Positions 17,821 to 27,302 are shown, counted from the first letter of the stretch. The stretch: 64,000 bases of DNA from Ardenticatenales bacterium (GCA_020634795.1 JACKAZ010000009.1:62001-126000), one strand, 5' to 3'. Made by a program: numbers and translations. The notes: generated by a model not told the origin, from the letters alone.

Positions 17821-19226
17821 CAGAGCGAATCGGCCGCTACCACGTCGTTGCGGGCCAGCCACATCCCCGCCCGCCCCAGCCGCGCGTTGAGCCATCGCTT
17901 CGCCATGCGGGGCAGATCTGTGTCCGAGTCAAGGCGCTGCTTGTGCAACGCCACCTCGTTGACCATCCAGCGCGTCGCGTGACGGTAGTAGCGCGGCGAA
18001 CGGCGACCCGTGATAAGGTAATCGCGGTCGGAACCATTTGCCCACTCCGTGGTCAACGCCACCCGGTCTTCGACCGTTCGGTAAAAGGCGGTGTTCTTGA
18101 TCGGGTACGCCACGGTCGTCAGGAAGACATCGGGACTGGCCGCTTTCAGCCGGTCGACCGTTTCCTGCAGATGGTACTCCTCTTCCCCTTCGTACCCCAA
18201 CATGATGAACATACCCGCTTGGATGCCATATTTCTGCAACAGCTTCACCATCTCGACCATGCGATCCGCATCGGTGCGCCGCTGCATCGCGTCCAGAATC
18301 TCCTGCGAGCCACTCTCGGCCCCCACCCAGATTCGGTAGCAGCCCATGTCGGCCAACGTCTTGACCACCGCCTCGTTCAACCGATCCTCACGCGAAATCG
18401 TTTCGAAGGGACGGTGGAGGTTGCGGCGTCCCAGCTCGGCGGCATAGGCGAAAAGCCAGCGGTGGTGGATGGTGAAGACATCGTCGGCGTACCAGAGCAG
18501 TTCCGGGTCGTAGTCGGCCACGATCCGCGCCACTTCGTCCACCACGTTCTCGACGCTGCGGCGACGGTGGGTGTAGCCGAAGACGGCGTGGCTGCACCAC
18601 GTACATTTGTAGGGGCAGCCGCGTGCGGTGATGAGCGAGACCGCGCCCTGGCCGTGGTGTTGCCGCCACACGCTCATGTAACGATGAATGTCAATCGCGT
18701 CGCGGGCGGGGAAAGGTTGGGCATTGAGATCCTTGATGTAGGGACGGGGCGCGCTCTGCACCAGTCGCCCCTCCTCGTCGCGATAGACGATCCCGGCGAT
18801 GTGGGCCATGTCACGCGGACCATGCGCCGCCAAGTGGGGCAGCAACTCGCTCAACGTCAGCTCCCCCTCCCCGATCACGACGATATCGGCCCCATGATCG
18901 AGGAACCGTTCCGGGTAATTGGCCGGGTCTGGCCCGCCGACGATCACGGTGCTGCCCACGGCTTTGCAGACGGGGATCAGGCGCACCACGTTGCGGCGCG
19001 TCATCATGTTGGTGTAGAAACCGACGACAGGCGGCCGTTCCTGTTCCACCCGCGCCCGAAAGGCCTCGAAGCTGCTGAAGGTGTTGTCGCACACGTCAAC
19101 CGCAAAGCCCTCGGCCCGCAGATGGCTGGCGATGTAAAGCAGCCCCAAGGGCGGGTAGGGCTTCATCACCTGCAATTCATGCGGGTCGTCGTATAGGAAG
19201 TAGCCGTGGGTGAGCAGGATGTCCAT
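17820..19226 (-). CDS. B12-binding-type radical SAM protein 2
   Basis: 468 residues from ATG at 19226 (MDILLTHGYF); the 34 extra N-terminal codons of the longer frame encode the Asn-Ser-Pro repeat and are rejected. The N-terminal B12-binding-like domain has VIVGGPDPANYPERFL and VIGEGELTLSELL but no DxHxxG. The cluster Cys are C204, C208 and C211 (CPYKCTWC), followed by WYADDVFTIH and WVGAESGSQEILDAM. The C-terminus is short. It heads the coupled unit with two methyltransferases, which suggests successive steps on the same substrate. The 9-bp array touches the start codon. Confidence 0.9.
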   Translation of the reverse strand: MDILLTHGYFLYDDPHELQVMKPYPPLGLLYIASHLRAEGFAVDVCDNTFSSFEAFRARVEQERPPVVGFYTNMMTRRNVVRLIPVCKAVGSTVIVGGPDPANYPERFLDHGADIVVIGEGELTLSELLPHLAAHGPRDMAHIAGIVYRDEEGRLVQSAPRPYIKDLNAQPFPARDAIDIHRYMSVWRQHHGQGAVSLITARGCPYKCTWCSHAVFGYTHRRRSVENVVDEVARIVADYDPELLWYADDVFTIHHRWLFAYAAELGRRNLHRPFETISREDRLNEAVVKTLADMGCYRIWVGAESGSQEILDAMQRRTDADRMVEMVKLLQKYGIQAGMFIMLGYEGEEEYHLQETVDRLKAASPDVFLTTVAYPIKNTAFYRTVEDRVALTTEWANGSDRDYLITGRRSPRYYRHATRWMVNEVALHKQRLDSDTDLPRMAKRWLNARLGRAGMWLARNDVVAADSL

Positions 19227-19270
19227 GGAGTTTGGTGAGTTTGGTGAGTTTGGTGAGTTTGGTGAGTTAT
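19227..19270 (-). repeat. 9-bp AACTCACCA tandem array, five copies
   Basis: Plus-strand GTGAGTTTG units, five copies including degenerate ends, directly abutting the ATG (19226) of B12 radical SAM protein 2. Confidence 0.9.
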
Positions 19271-19423
19271 GGAGTTGAGGAGTTGGGAGTGGGACGAATC
19301 GAGCATCGAGAATCGAATTGCTTGTCATTTCACGGCAAAGGAATGTTCCACGCCCCTACACCCGCCCATTTTGCTTAGCGCTTGACGCGCCTCTTTCCTT
19401 GGCGTTGTCGTTTGTTTCGCGTT

Positions 19424-19825
19424 TCACCGCTTATAGACGACCTGCTCGGGCGTGATCTTGTAGATGACACGCACCTCGCCCTCGGCGCGGTAGGGATAGT
19501 GGTCGAGCCCTTGGTATTTGTGGGCCAGTTTGTCGATGTGGTCGTCCGCGCCCTCTTCCGTGATCTCGCTGACGACCCCCTGCACGGCGAGGTAACGGTA
19601 GGGGTTCTGCGGATCGAGGATGGAGACGGCGACACGCCGGTCCCGCTCGATGTTTTCGTCTTTCACGCGGCCGCGGGCGCTGTTGATCCAGATGCGCTCG
19701 CCATCATAATCGACCCAGACGGGCGTCACTTGGGGCGAGCCGTCGGGCATGATCGTGGCGAGTTGGGCGAAGGATTTGGCGTAGAGAATGTCTTCGGCCT
19801 CGGCCGGGATTCGTTCGTTGGGCAT
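19424..19825 (-). CDS. PPOX-class split-barrel protein, probable F420- or FMN-dependent
   Basis: 133 residues from ATG at 19825 with AGGAA upstream. LATIMPDGSPQVTPVWVDYDGERIWINSARGRVKDENIERDRRVAVSILDP is the standard start of the PPOX-class F420-dependent family: a split beta-barrel that binds a flavin or deazaflavin cofactor as a dimer. Members reduce small substrates or only store cofactor; function here is unknown. The open frame extends to 19993 but that part overlaps the next gene and lacks the family pattern. Lies between two radical SAM genes on the same strand. Confidence 0.85.
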   Translation of the reverse strand: MPNERIPAEAEDILYAKSFAQLATIMPDGSPQVTPVWVDYDGERIWINSARGRVKDENIERDRRVAVSILDPQNPYRYLAVQGVVSEITEEGADDHIDKLAHKYQGLDHYPYRAEGEVRVIYKITPEQVVYKR

Positions 19826-19875
19826 AACAAGGTTCCTGTAGATGGTGTGACTATCGGGACATAGTATAGGCGGTT

Positions 19876-21285
19876 TCAGGACAAACTGGGCAACGGTTTT
19901 AACCGCTCCACCACCAGCTTCTCGATCGGGAAGTGATACCAGTCTCGCTGACAGCGCCATCGGGCGATCTGTTGCAGTGGTCGGCGCAGCCATGTTTCCG
20001 GGCCGCCCGCGAAGCGATTGTAGAACTTGAAGCGCTCAATCCGCTGGTAGGTACCTGCCGAGACCCACGGCCCTGAAGAGCCGATGTAGTCGAAATCGCC
20101 CCATTCTTCCAACGTTTGTGGCAGTTGGTAGCCGCGCTCGACCACTTCCTGCGTGATGCGGGAGCCTGGATAGGGCTTGAAGTAAAAGATCGGGGTCTCG
20201 AACTGCGGACTCATCTTGCGCAACCGTTTGACCATCTCCAGCGAAGCCTGCACACTCGCATCACTTTCTCCGGGGAAGCCGACGATGAAGGGGAAGATGG
20301 CGCCGATGCCATGCTTCACACAGCGCTCGGCGCTTTCCAGCACCTGCTCGACCTTGATATCCTTCTGCAGCCAGTCCATCATCTCCTGGGACCCCGACTC
20401 CACGCCGATCATCACGCGGCGCAGACCGGCGCGCACGCAAAGGTCGAGCGTGGCATCATCCATGCGGTGGCCCTGGTCGGCCCGCAACGTGCCAGTCCAC
20501 GAAAAGCGTAGCCCGCGACGCAGAAATTCCTCCGCGATGGCCGCGACGCGGTTGGGGTAGGTGAAGAAGGTCTCGTCCTGAAAGGAAAGATCAGTAAAGT
20601 GATAGCGTCGCCAGAGCAACTCAATCTCTTCGCCCATCCGCGCTGGCGACAAGCCGACCCACTTGCGCTTGAAGACGAAGGGATCGGCACAAAAGGCGCA
20701 GCGGAAGAAGCAGCCCGTCGACGAGATATAGTCCAGTTGACGCTCACCCTTCAATTCGAAGTAGCGCTCGACATCGATCAAACTGTAATCGTGGGCGGGC
20801 AACGCATCCATCGGCAACAGCGGGCGGGGCGCTTCCTGCACCGTCCCTTCCGCCACACGATGGGCGATCCCCGCCACCCCCTGCACCGATTCGCCCGCCG
20901 CAAATCGATCCGCCAGCTCGCCGAAGGTTACTTCGCCCTGTCCCTGCACCGTCACGTCGATCGATGGCTCGGCCAACGTCTCGGTCGGGAAAAGCGACGG
21001 ATGCCAGCCGCCCCAGACGGTGGGCAGCGTCGGATGGGCCGCTTTGACGGCACGGGTTACGGCCAGCGCATCGTGGATCGGGTTGCCCGACAGCACCGTC
21101 ACGCCCAAACAGAGCGCCTCTTCACACGCCGCAACGACCGCCGCCACCGGATCCGCCTCCAGCCGCCCGTCGATGATCTGCACCTCGAACCGTGCCCGAT
21201 CCAGCGCGGAGCCGAGCGCCATCAACGCCAGCGGCATGGTGTAGAAGGTGGACTTCGGGTTGTAGAGGACGATTTTATGTGGCAT
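19876..21285 (-). CDS. B12-binding-type radical SAM protein 3
   Basis: 469 residues. It begins MPHKIVLYNPKSTFYTMPLAL, like protein 1, and has the B12-domain landmark VWGGWHPSLFPTETL with no DxHxxG. Cluster Cys are C192, C196, C199 (CFFRCAFC); then FQDETFFTYP and MIGVESGSQEMMDWL. Late segment PIFYFKPYPGSRIT is typical of the family core end. The ATG at 21285 is immediately preceded by an eleven-copy 9-bp array and has no Shine-Dalgarno. Proteins 1 and 3 look like closer relatives of each other than of 2 and 4. Confidence 0.9.
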   Translation of the reverse strand: MPHKIVLYNPKSTFYTMPLALMALGSALDRARFEVQIIDGRLEADPVAAVVAACEEALCLGVTVLSGNPIHDALAVTRAVKAAHPTLPTVWGGWHPSLFPTETLAEPSIDVTVQGQGEVTFGELADRFAAGESVQGVAGIAHRVAEGTVQEAPRPLLPMDALPAHDYSLIDVERYFELKGERQLDYISSTGCFFRCAFCADPFVFKRKWVGLSPARMGEEIELLWRRYHFTDLSFQDETFFTYPNRVAAIAEEFLRRGLRFSWTGTLRADQGHRMDDATLDLCVRAGLRRVMIGVESGSQEMMDWLQKDIKVEQVLESAERCVKHGIGAIFPFIVGFPGESDASVQASLEMVKRLRKMSPQFETPIFYFKPYPGSRITQEVVERGYQLPQTLEEWGDFDYIGSSGPWVSAGTYQRIERFKFYNRFAGGPETWLRRPLQQIARWRCQRDWYHFPIEKLVVERLKPLPSLS

Positions 21286-21385
21286 TGAGTTTTGTGAGTC
21301 TTGTGAGTTTTGTGAGTTTTGTGAGTTTTGTGAGTTTAATGAGTTTTGTGAGTTTGATGAGTTTTATGAGTTTTGTGAGTTGGGA
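21286..21385 (-). repeat. 9-bp AACTCACAA tandem array, eleven copies
   Basis: Plus-strand GTGAGTTTT units with a few GTGAGTTTA/ATGAGTTTT variants; eleven copies abutting the start codon at 21285. Here the variant with T at position 9 dominates, unlike the arrays at 16077 and 19227. Confidence 0.92.
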
Positions 21386-21538
21386 GTTCAGGCGTGATGG
21401 CGTTGCGGGTCTGAAAATCAATGGGACAGCCATGCTCCCATGCGCTATTCGCCATTCGTCACAAGGAACATGGCATGGCCCTTGATAATCTAACGCTTTG
21501 CCAAGCCATACACCCATACACCCGCACACCCTCACACT

Positions 21539-21558
21539 CCCTCTCTATCTCTATCTCG
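21539..21558. repeat. CTATCT short tandem repeat
   Basis: CTCTCTATCTCTATCTC run just after the stop of B12 radical SAM protein 4. The same hexamer runs at 23177-23202 and 53191-53210, and inverted at 57101-57128. Confidence 0.7.
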
Positions 21559-21559
21559 T

Positions 21560-23098
21560 TCACCGTTCCTGCGGCGTGGGGGTCGCGGATTCCTCGTGGC
21601 TGAGCGCTGGAGCGAGCGCGGTCAGCCCGTCGCCGGAAGCGTGGGCCAGCGCGTCGAGTTTGCGCCGCGCCCAGGGCAGCGTGAGCCAATGGTAGCCCGC
21701 CTTGCCCGCCCCCAGCAGATGCGTGGGGCGCAACGTCGCGGGGCGCTGGACGGCGTTTGCCAGCGCTTGCCAGCGCTTGCGCGAGCGATATTCCTTGTGC
21801 AGTACGGTGTGAAGCTGGCGATAGAAGTCGGTCGAAAAAGGCCCCTCATACAACATTGCCAGATCGCTCGAATCCTGCCAGTTCTGTTTCGTCCCCAACT
21901 CGCTCTTCACCCGCTCGTAGAATTTGGTGCCGGGCAGCGGATAGGAGACAGACATGCCGATGTCGTCCGGCTCGCAATCCCGCACCATCTGGATCGTCTT
22001 TTCGATATCGGCCCGCGTCTCGCCCGGATAGCCAAACTGCAGGAAGAAGCCAACGCGCACCCCCGCGTCGTGCAGCCGTGCCGCCGCTTCGTAGATCTGT
22101 TCGACCTTGGTCCCTTTCTCCATGCGATCCAACACGTGCTGCGCCCCCGATTCGGCGCCGATCCAGACGATGTCACAGCCCGCACGGGCCAACGCCGGAA
22201 TGTCCCCATCCCGCAGGAGCAGATCGGCGCGACTGAGACATTTGAAGGGCGTTCGCACCCCTTCCGCTTCGACCAGATCGGCGAAACGAGACCACCAGCG
22301 GGGCTTCAACCCCACGATATCATCGGCAAACCAGATGTGATCGGGGTGGTAGGTCGCCTTCAGCCATTTCAATTCGGCCACCACATTTTCGGGCGAGCGG
22401 CTGTTGTAGCGCTGCCCCCAGATCGGCTTGGCGCACCAGTTGCAGTGGTAGGGGCAGCCGCGGGTGGTGACCATGTTCATCGAGAAGTAGCCGTGGTGGT
22501 CCAGCCAGATCCGCCGATAGCGCTCGACATCGATCAGATCCCACGCGGGGAAAGGCAGGGCATCGACATCCTTGATGTCGCCGCGGCGCGGATTGCGGCG
22601 TGGGCCATCGTCGCTTTGCCATGCCAAGCCTTGGATTTCGTCGAAAGGCGTCGTGCTTTGCGCCGTCAATCGCGCCGCCAGTTCCACGAGGGTTGCTTCG
22701 CCCTCGCCCAGCAGCACAAAGTCGGCACCCGCTTCGAGGTAGCCTTCGGCATGGTCCGTCGCGTCGGAGCCACAGACGATGACCGTGCAACCTTCTGCTT
22801 GGGCGCTCTCGATCATCGTGAAGGCCGCCTCCCGCATCCGCAGCAGACACATCTTGCTCAGGTAGTTGAAGTTGTCCTCGTAGATCACCGCAAAGCGGGG
22901 CCGATGGCTGGCGAGCTGCGCGGCCCACTCCGCTTCGGATTCGGCCAACATCGCGTCGAAGAGCGCCACCTCGTAGCCCTCTTCGCGCAGGGTGCTGGCG
23001 GCATACATCGTCCCCAGCGGGGGATAGGGCTGCATCGCCTCCAGCAGCTTTGGGTCGAAGTGCAAGTAGTAGGATTGTCCGAAAAGGAAGTCAGTCAT
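21560..23098 (-). CDS. B12-binding-type radical SAM protein 4
   Basis: 512 residues. N-terminal B12-like domain with YPPLGTMYAASTLREEGYEV, VIVCGSDATDHAEGYLEAGADFVLLGEGE and no DxHxxG. Cluster Cys C215, C219, C222 (CPYHCNWC), then WFADDIVGLKPRWW and WIGAESGAQHVLDRMEKG. YPLPGTKFYERVK closes the core. A 120-residue C-terminal extension rich in Arg/Ala is unassigned. Resembles protein 2 (both have M[KQ]PYPPLG and SRSPENVV-like segments). It is the first radical SAM gene downstream of the nucleotidyltransferase. CTCACTCACTT precedes its ATG as a remnant of the 9-bp motif. Confidence 0.9.
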   Translation of the reverse strand: MTDFLFGQSYYLHFDPKLLEAMQPYPPLGTMYAASTLREEGYEVALFDAMLAESEAEWAAQLASHRPRFAVIYEDNFNYLSKMCLLRMREAAFTMIESAQAEGCTVIVCGSDATDHAEGYLEAGADFVLLGEGEATLVELAARLTAQSTTPFDEIQGLAWQSDDGPRRNPRRGDIKDVDALPFPAWDLIDVERYRRIWLDHHGYFSMNMVTTRGCPYHCNWCAKPIWGQRYNSRSPENVVAELKWLKATYHPDHIWFADDIVGLKPRWWSRFADLVEAEGVRTPFKCLSRADLLLRDGDIPALARAGCDIVWIGAESGAQHVLDRMEKGTKVEQIYEAAARLHDAGVRVGFFLQFGYPGETRADIEKTIQMVRDCEPDDIGMSVSYPLPGTKFYERVKSELGTKQNWQDSSDLAMLYEGPFSTDFYRQLHTVLHKEYRSRKRWQALANAVQRPATLRPTHLLGAGKAGYHWLTLPWARRKLDALAHASGDGLTALAPALSHEESATPTPQER

Positions 23099-23176
23099 AG
23101 CTTAAGTGAGTGAGGGAGGAATCAGCGAGTTAGCTCTTTGTCAACTCATTGTGAATCCAAGTGAAGACCACGCTAA

Positions 23177-23202
23177 CCTCTCTATCTCTATCTCTATCTC
23201 CT
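23177..23202. repeat. CTATCT short tandem repeat
   Basis: CTCTCTATCTCTATCTC-type run of about four units in the gap between the nucleotidyltransferase and B12 radical SAM protein 4. Confidence 0.75.
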
Positions 23203-23244
23203 TCTGTTTCTCGTTCCAACGTTTGCCGCTTGACGTTTCCTGCG

Positions 23245-24195
23245 CTAAGCATGGCGTTCGTTTGGCATGACATCGCGGTGCGTTAAGGGCATCGTCGGGG
23301 CGTAGCGGTTGAGGCGCAAGTCGTAGGCCTCCATGATCCGTTGCCCATGGCCCCCGAAATGGCCTTTGCACCAATCCGCCGAGAAATTGGCCTCGACGTT
23401 GCTACCTGCTTGGGCGCGGAACTTTCGAATCTTGCGCCCCATCTCCCACTGCTCCGCCCAGCTCCCGAGGCGGCTACGGAGCAGCGCTTCGCTGAAAGGA
23501 AAAGGGCGCGGCGCGGCCAACGGCAATGGCGTTCGGGCGGGCATGCCGTGGGCGTTGGGCAACCAGTCGAGCAGCCAACGGTTCTCGGCCATCATGCGGC
23601 GATAGGTCGCTTCACCCGCGACCGGCACCATCTGTGCCAATTCGCGCGCCGCGAAGAGCGATTTGTCCGTCATGTGCAAGGCCCGTTCGGTGACGAAGTA
23701 GTTGGGGCAGAGTTCCACGTTGTCGCGCAGCGCGGCCCGTCGCACCAGCCCGATCACCAGCAGCCGCGCCAACCAGAGCCGTCCGACCTCGGTCACGACC
23801 AAGTAATCGATGTCGGCATCTGCCTCCACGTTGTCGGCGGCCAACGCACCGGTCACGGCCACCATTTTTACGAAAGGCAGGGCCGCCAGCTTCTGACCGT
23901 AGGCGAGGGCGGTCGGCCAGAGCGTTTTCGCCACCCGTCGCCGTTCGCGCCGCACCGCCGCCGTCGATTCGCGGCCCGGCAGCATGTAGTAACCCTCCAC
24001 CACGGACAACCGCCCCGCCCCCACCAGCGCATCCAACGCTCGCTGCACCTGAGGCTGTGCGCCTCGCTGGCCGATCAAGTAGCGCGTGATCTCTTCCACC
24101 CGCAGCGGGTAATCGAAAACGTCGGTATAGAGCACCGTATGTAGAGCCGCTTGGTGCAGGGAAGTCATGCCAGTGTGCGCGTTATGGTATTGCAT
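23245..24195 (-). CDS. nucleotidyltransferase-fold protein of unknown substrate
   Basis: 316 residues. Residues about 20-75 look like a winged-helix domain (LHTVLYTDVFDYPLRVEEITRYLIG). A minimal nucleotidyltransferase signature follows: G-A-L-A-A, then DADIDYLVV, with the paired Asp of the metal site. The remaining helices are conserved-looking but unassigned. Such proteins are often found near surface-polysaccharide and radical SAM genes in Chloroflexota, which is context only. ATG at 24195 is taken; ATG at 24168 is an alternative and neither has a clear ribosome site. Lies 92 bp after the O-antigen ligase gene. Confidence 0.65.
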   Translation of the reverse strand: MQYHNAHTGMTSLHQAALHTVLYTDVFDYPLRVEEITRYLIGQRGAQPQVQRALDALVGAGRLSVVEGYYMLPGRESTAAVRRERRRVAKTLWPTALAYGQKLAALPFVKMVAVTGALAADNVEADADIDYLVVTEVGRLWLARLLVIGLVRRAALRDNVELCPNYFVTERALHMTDKSLFAARELAQMVPVAGEATYRRMMAENRWLLDWLPNAHGMPARTPLPLAAPRPFPFSEALLRSRLGSWAEQWEMGRKIRKFRAQAGSNVEANFSADWCKGHFGGHGQRIMEAYDLRLNRYAPTMPLTHRDVMPNERHA

Positions 24196-24287
24196 AGAGA
24201 GTCTATCCGTGGCCCTTGTCGGTCGCAGAAGCGCTGATCCGTCTACACACTGTTAGAGCAGCGATGGGACGCATAAATACATGCCCC

Positions 24288-27200
24288 TCACATTCTATTC
24301 CGATCATCAGCAGAGGCCAACAACGCCACCAGCAAGAAGAAGGCCAGATAGGTGGGGGTGAAGGCATAAAAATAGTCGAGCAGGCCATGCAAATACCACG
24401 CGGCCAACCCCGCCACGATCGCGCTCTGCCAGGGCCAAGCGGGGCCTGGCATGTGCAGCGTCCGCCACCCCATGGCGGCGATTCGCCACGAAAGCCAGAG
24501 GAATGCCAACAACCCCACGACGCCGCTCCCCGCCAGCCATTCCAGATAGAGATTGTTGGCGTGGATGTTGCGGTCCCAGAGCGGCATATCGCTGTAACGA
24601 CCATAGGCTAGGCGGAAGTTGCCCGGCCCGACACCCAGCAGCGGATAGTCCCGCGACATGGCAACCGCAGCGCCCCAGAGCGTGGAACGGGTCGGCGTGG
24701 GGATGCGGAGCAATGGCGGTGGGGAGCCTGCCTCCACATCGCTGACGGCTGACTCGTCCACCGATTCGCCCACGATGGTGAGCGGCTGGCGGAGCGTCGC
24801 GGCCTCCTTCCAACTGAACCACGCCACCCCTTCCTGCACCATGTCCCATTCGACGACATAGTCCCCCGCTTTGGCCGGGGCTTGCAGCAAGGCCATCAGC
24901 TCGATCACCTCGCCCGCGGGCACCGCTTGATCGAGGAAAGTGCGCCGTCCCTCGTAGTCGACCAACGTTCCCGCCTCGTCATAAAGGTGGTAGGCCAACG
25001 CGAAAGGCGTGGTGCGGCCCGTGTCCCAGCCGCGCACACTGACGTTGCGAAGCTGCACCGGCACCCGACGCCGTTCGTTGGGCTGCATCGTGGGCAGCGG
25101 CGCAGCCCGATACTCGACCTGATACCACGCCTGCTCCGTTTCGCTGCGCAGCCGCATCCGTGTCAGGGGATTGCTGACAAAGTTCGCCATCGTCAGCAGC
25201 AGGAGCAGGACCAGCGTCACACCGCTCCACCAACGCAGTGGCTGCGCGTCCGCCGCCCCCTGCCGCCGCCATGCCACGCCCATCAGTAGCAGCAGGGCCA
25301 GCACGCTGCCCACCAACCCCGCGCGGCTCAACGTCAGCACCAACGTCACGAGCGCGGCCAGTAGCCCCGCCGCCAGCGCGATCCGCAGACCGCCGCGTGC
25401 TTGGGCCAACCAGACGACGAGCAGCGGAATCGTCATTTCAAGGAGCATCGCGGCCACGGTGGGGTAATCCAACGTGCTGCTGATCCGCACCAATTCGCCG
25501 ACCTGCGCGGCCTGCGCCTTGAAGGGAGCGACCAGCGCCGCCCAGCCGAGCGCTTCGGCCACCCCGAACAGCCCTACGACCAGCGCGGCCAACGCCAGCA
25601 TTTGGACGCTGCGCCGCCAACATCGCGCCTCCTGCGTCAGATCGAAGGCCATCAGCAGCACCAGCCCCCCCGTCACCATCCGGCTCCAGAATTTGAGCGC
25701 CATCGTCCGTTCCAGCGGCGCCGCCAGGGCCGCGATGAGCAGCACCGTTAACCAAAGCAATAACGGCGCTCGGAGCGCGGCAGGAGCGGCGGGCCAGCGA
25801 CGTTGCCCCACCAGACTCACAAGCCAAAGGGCGAGCGCGGTGTAGACCACGATTTCCACCGTGGAGAAGGAAAGCCACGTCCCGAGGTGCAGCAGCGGCT
25901 GTACCGCTTCGAAGGGGAAGGCAAAGGCCACCAGCAGCAGCGCCAGACAGGCCAGACGGGGCAGCGTCAGCCGATTTTCCTCGGTCGGGGTGGGGGATTC
26001 AACGACCATCAGCCCGGCCACGATGCCAAATATCAGAGCGGGCCGCGCACTGCCGAAGGGCCAGAAGGTGACATCGAACAGAGTAACGACCGCGACCGTC
26101 AGCCACGGCGGGAAGAGCCGCTGCGCGCCGATCAGCCCCAAGCCGCCGCCCATCAACAGGAGCCATGCCAAGCCGCCCACCACGCCCAGTTCCGCCAGCG
26201 CCAGCAGAAGCGCGTTGTGCACCACTTCGGCCTCCGCCACCCGTTCCTGGGCCACATCCACGTAGTTGGGGCTGTTGACCCCCCACGGCTGTTCGCTAAA
26301 AATCTGGCTCGCCAAACGCAGATCCTGCAGCCGCTGATTCAACGAGAGGGCTTCGGTGGGCGATTCTAGGGTGGTGATGCGACTGAGCGCTAAATCGCGG
26401 TACGGGAACAACAAGAGCAGCGCGATCAACAGCGAGAAGCCGACATAGGCCACGGCCCTGCGGTCCGGTCTGACCCGCCACTGCGCGGCGAGCTGCCAGA
26501 GCGCGCCCGCCGCAAAGCCCAGCAGCGCAGCCCGCGAGAAGGTGACGAACAGGCCCAAGAGGCCGATCAGCCAACCGACGGTGAAGAGCCAGCGTCGGCC
26601 CGCACGCAATGTGGCAAAGCTGGGCAGCAGCAGCACGAGGGAGACGGCCAGCAGCGCGCCGAGGTAGTTGGGGTGAGGAGTCAGGCCGTAGCCGCGCAGC
26701 CAGTGGCTGCCGCGCGCCGCCACCACGCTCGCCCCTTCCATCGAGGAGGTGAAGCTCATTTCGCCGAAGGCGCTCAGCCCGAGCGGCGCTTGCAACAGGA
26801 ATTGGCCGATGGCGATCAGGCTCTGCACCACGATCAACACCAGCAGCGGCCCGCGCCACGCCGGTCGTTCGTTGATCACAAAGAGATAGCCGAGCCAGAG
26901 CAGGGCGACGCCGAGGAGTTGGGTCAACGTGATCCACGAGGGCGTCAGCGGCAACCCCAGAAGCAGCCGCGCCGACAGCAGCGCCAGGGCGGCGCTGAGC
27001 CACGTTGGCCCCCACTGCCAGGGCGTGGTGGCGCCACGCCAGCGCCAAAGCGCCCAACTCACGCCGAAGCACAGCGGAAAGGCGCTGAGAATGCCGATGG
27101 CGGCGCGATGCGCCTCGGCGGTGGGCCATGCCACGACCGGCCCCCAGGTCCAGATCCCATCCCGCCACGAGGTGGTGCAAAGCACCAGCAGCACCCATAA

Positions 27201-27302
27201 CAAAAAGCCGCCGTGTAACAACCGACGGCCGCTCACGCGGCCCATTACGGGCGCAGCGGCAAGCTGCGTCTCGTTTGGGGACAGCGAAGGCGTCACGGAC
27301 AT
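24288..27302 (-). CDS. double-length O-antigen ligase/polymerase (Wzy_C type, fused tandem)
   Basis: 1004 residues, more than twice a normal O-antigen ligase (about 400-450). The first half has TPHPNYLGALLAVSLVL and VTFSRAALLGF, then NSPNYVD and a VVHNALLLALAELGVVGGLAW segment. The second half repeats the plan with STLDYPTVAAMLL, LTLSRAGLVGS and PLLGVGPGNFRLAYG followed by NIHANNLYLEWLAGSGVVGLLAFLW. Between the SRAG and GPGNF parts of the second half, about 130 residues form an extracytoplasmic beta domain (HLYDEAGTLVDYEGRRTFLD, DYVVEWDMVQEGVAWF). About 20 or more membrane helices. Expected role is joining or polymerising surface glycans at the periplasmic/outer face. Confidence 0.85.
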   Translation of the reverse strand: MSVTPSLSPNETQLAAAPVMGRVSGRRLLHGGFLLWVLLVLCTTSWRDGIWTWGPVVAWPTAEAHRAAIGILSAFPLCFGVSWALWRWRGATTPWQWGPTWLSAALALLSARLLLGLPLTPSWITLTQLLGVALLWLGYLFVINERPAWRGPLLVLIVVQSLIAIGQFLLQAPLGLSAFGEMSFTSSMEGASVVAARGSHWLRGYGLTPHPNYLGALLAVSLVLLLPSFATLRAGRRWLFTVGWLIGLLGLFVTFSRAALLGFAAGALWQLAAQWRVRPDRRAVAYVGFSLLIALLLLFPYRDLALSRITTLESPTEALSLNQRLQDLRLASQIFSEQPWGVNSPNYVDVAQERVAEAEVVHNALLLALAELGVVGGLAWLLLMGGGLGLIGAQRLFPPWLTVAVVTLFDVTFWPFGSARPALIFGIVAGLMVVESPTPTEENRLTLPRLACLALLLVAFAFPFEAVQPLLHLGTWLSFSTVEIVVYTALALWLVSLVGQRRWPAAPAALRAPLLLWLTVLLIAALAAPLERTMALKFWSRMVTGGLVLLMAFDLTQEARCWRRSVQMLALAALVVGLFGVAEALGWAALVAPFKAQAAQVGELVRISSTLDYPTVAAMLLEMTIPLLVVWLAQARGGLRIALAAGLLAALVTLVLTLSRAGLVGSVLALLLLMGVAWRRQGAADAQPLRWWSGVTLVLLLLLTMANFVSNPLTRMRLRSETEQAWYQVEYRAAPLPTMQPNERRRVPVQLRNVSVRGWDTGRTTPFALAYHLYDEAGTLVDYEGRRTFLDQAVPAGEVIELMALLQAPAKAGDYVVEWDMVQEGVAWFSWKEAATLRQPLTIVGESVDESAVSDVEAGSPPPLLRIPTPTRSTLWGAAVAMSRDYPLLGVGPGNFRLAYGRYSDMPLWDRNIHANNLYLEWLAGSGVVGLLAFLWLSWRIAAMGWRTLHMPGPAWPWQSAIVAGLAAWYLHGLLDYFYAFTPTYLAFFLLVALLASADDRNRM

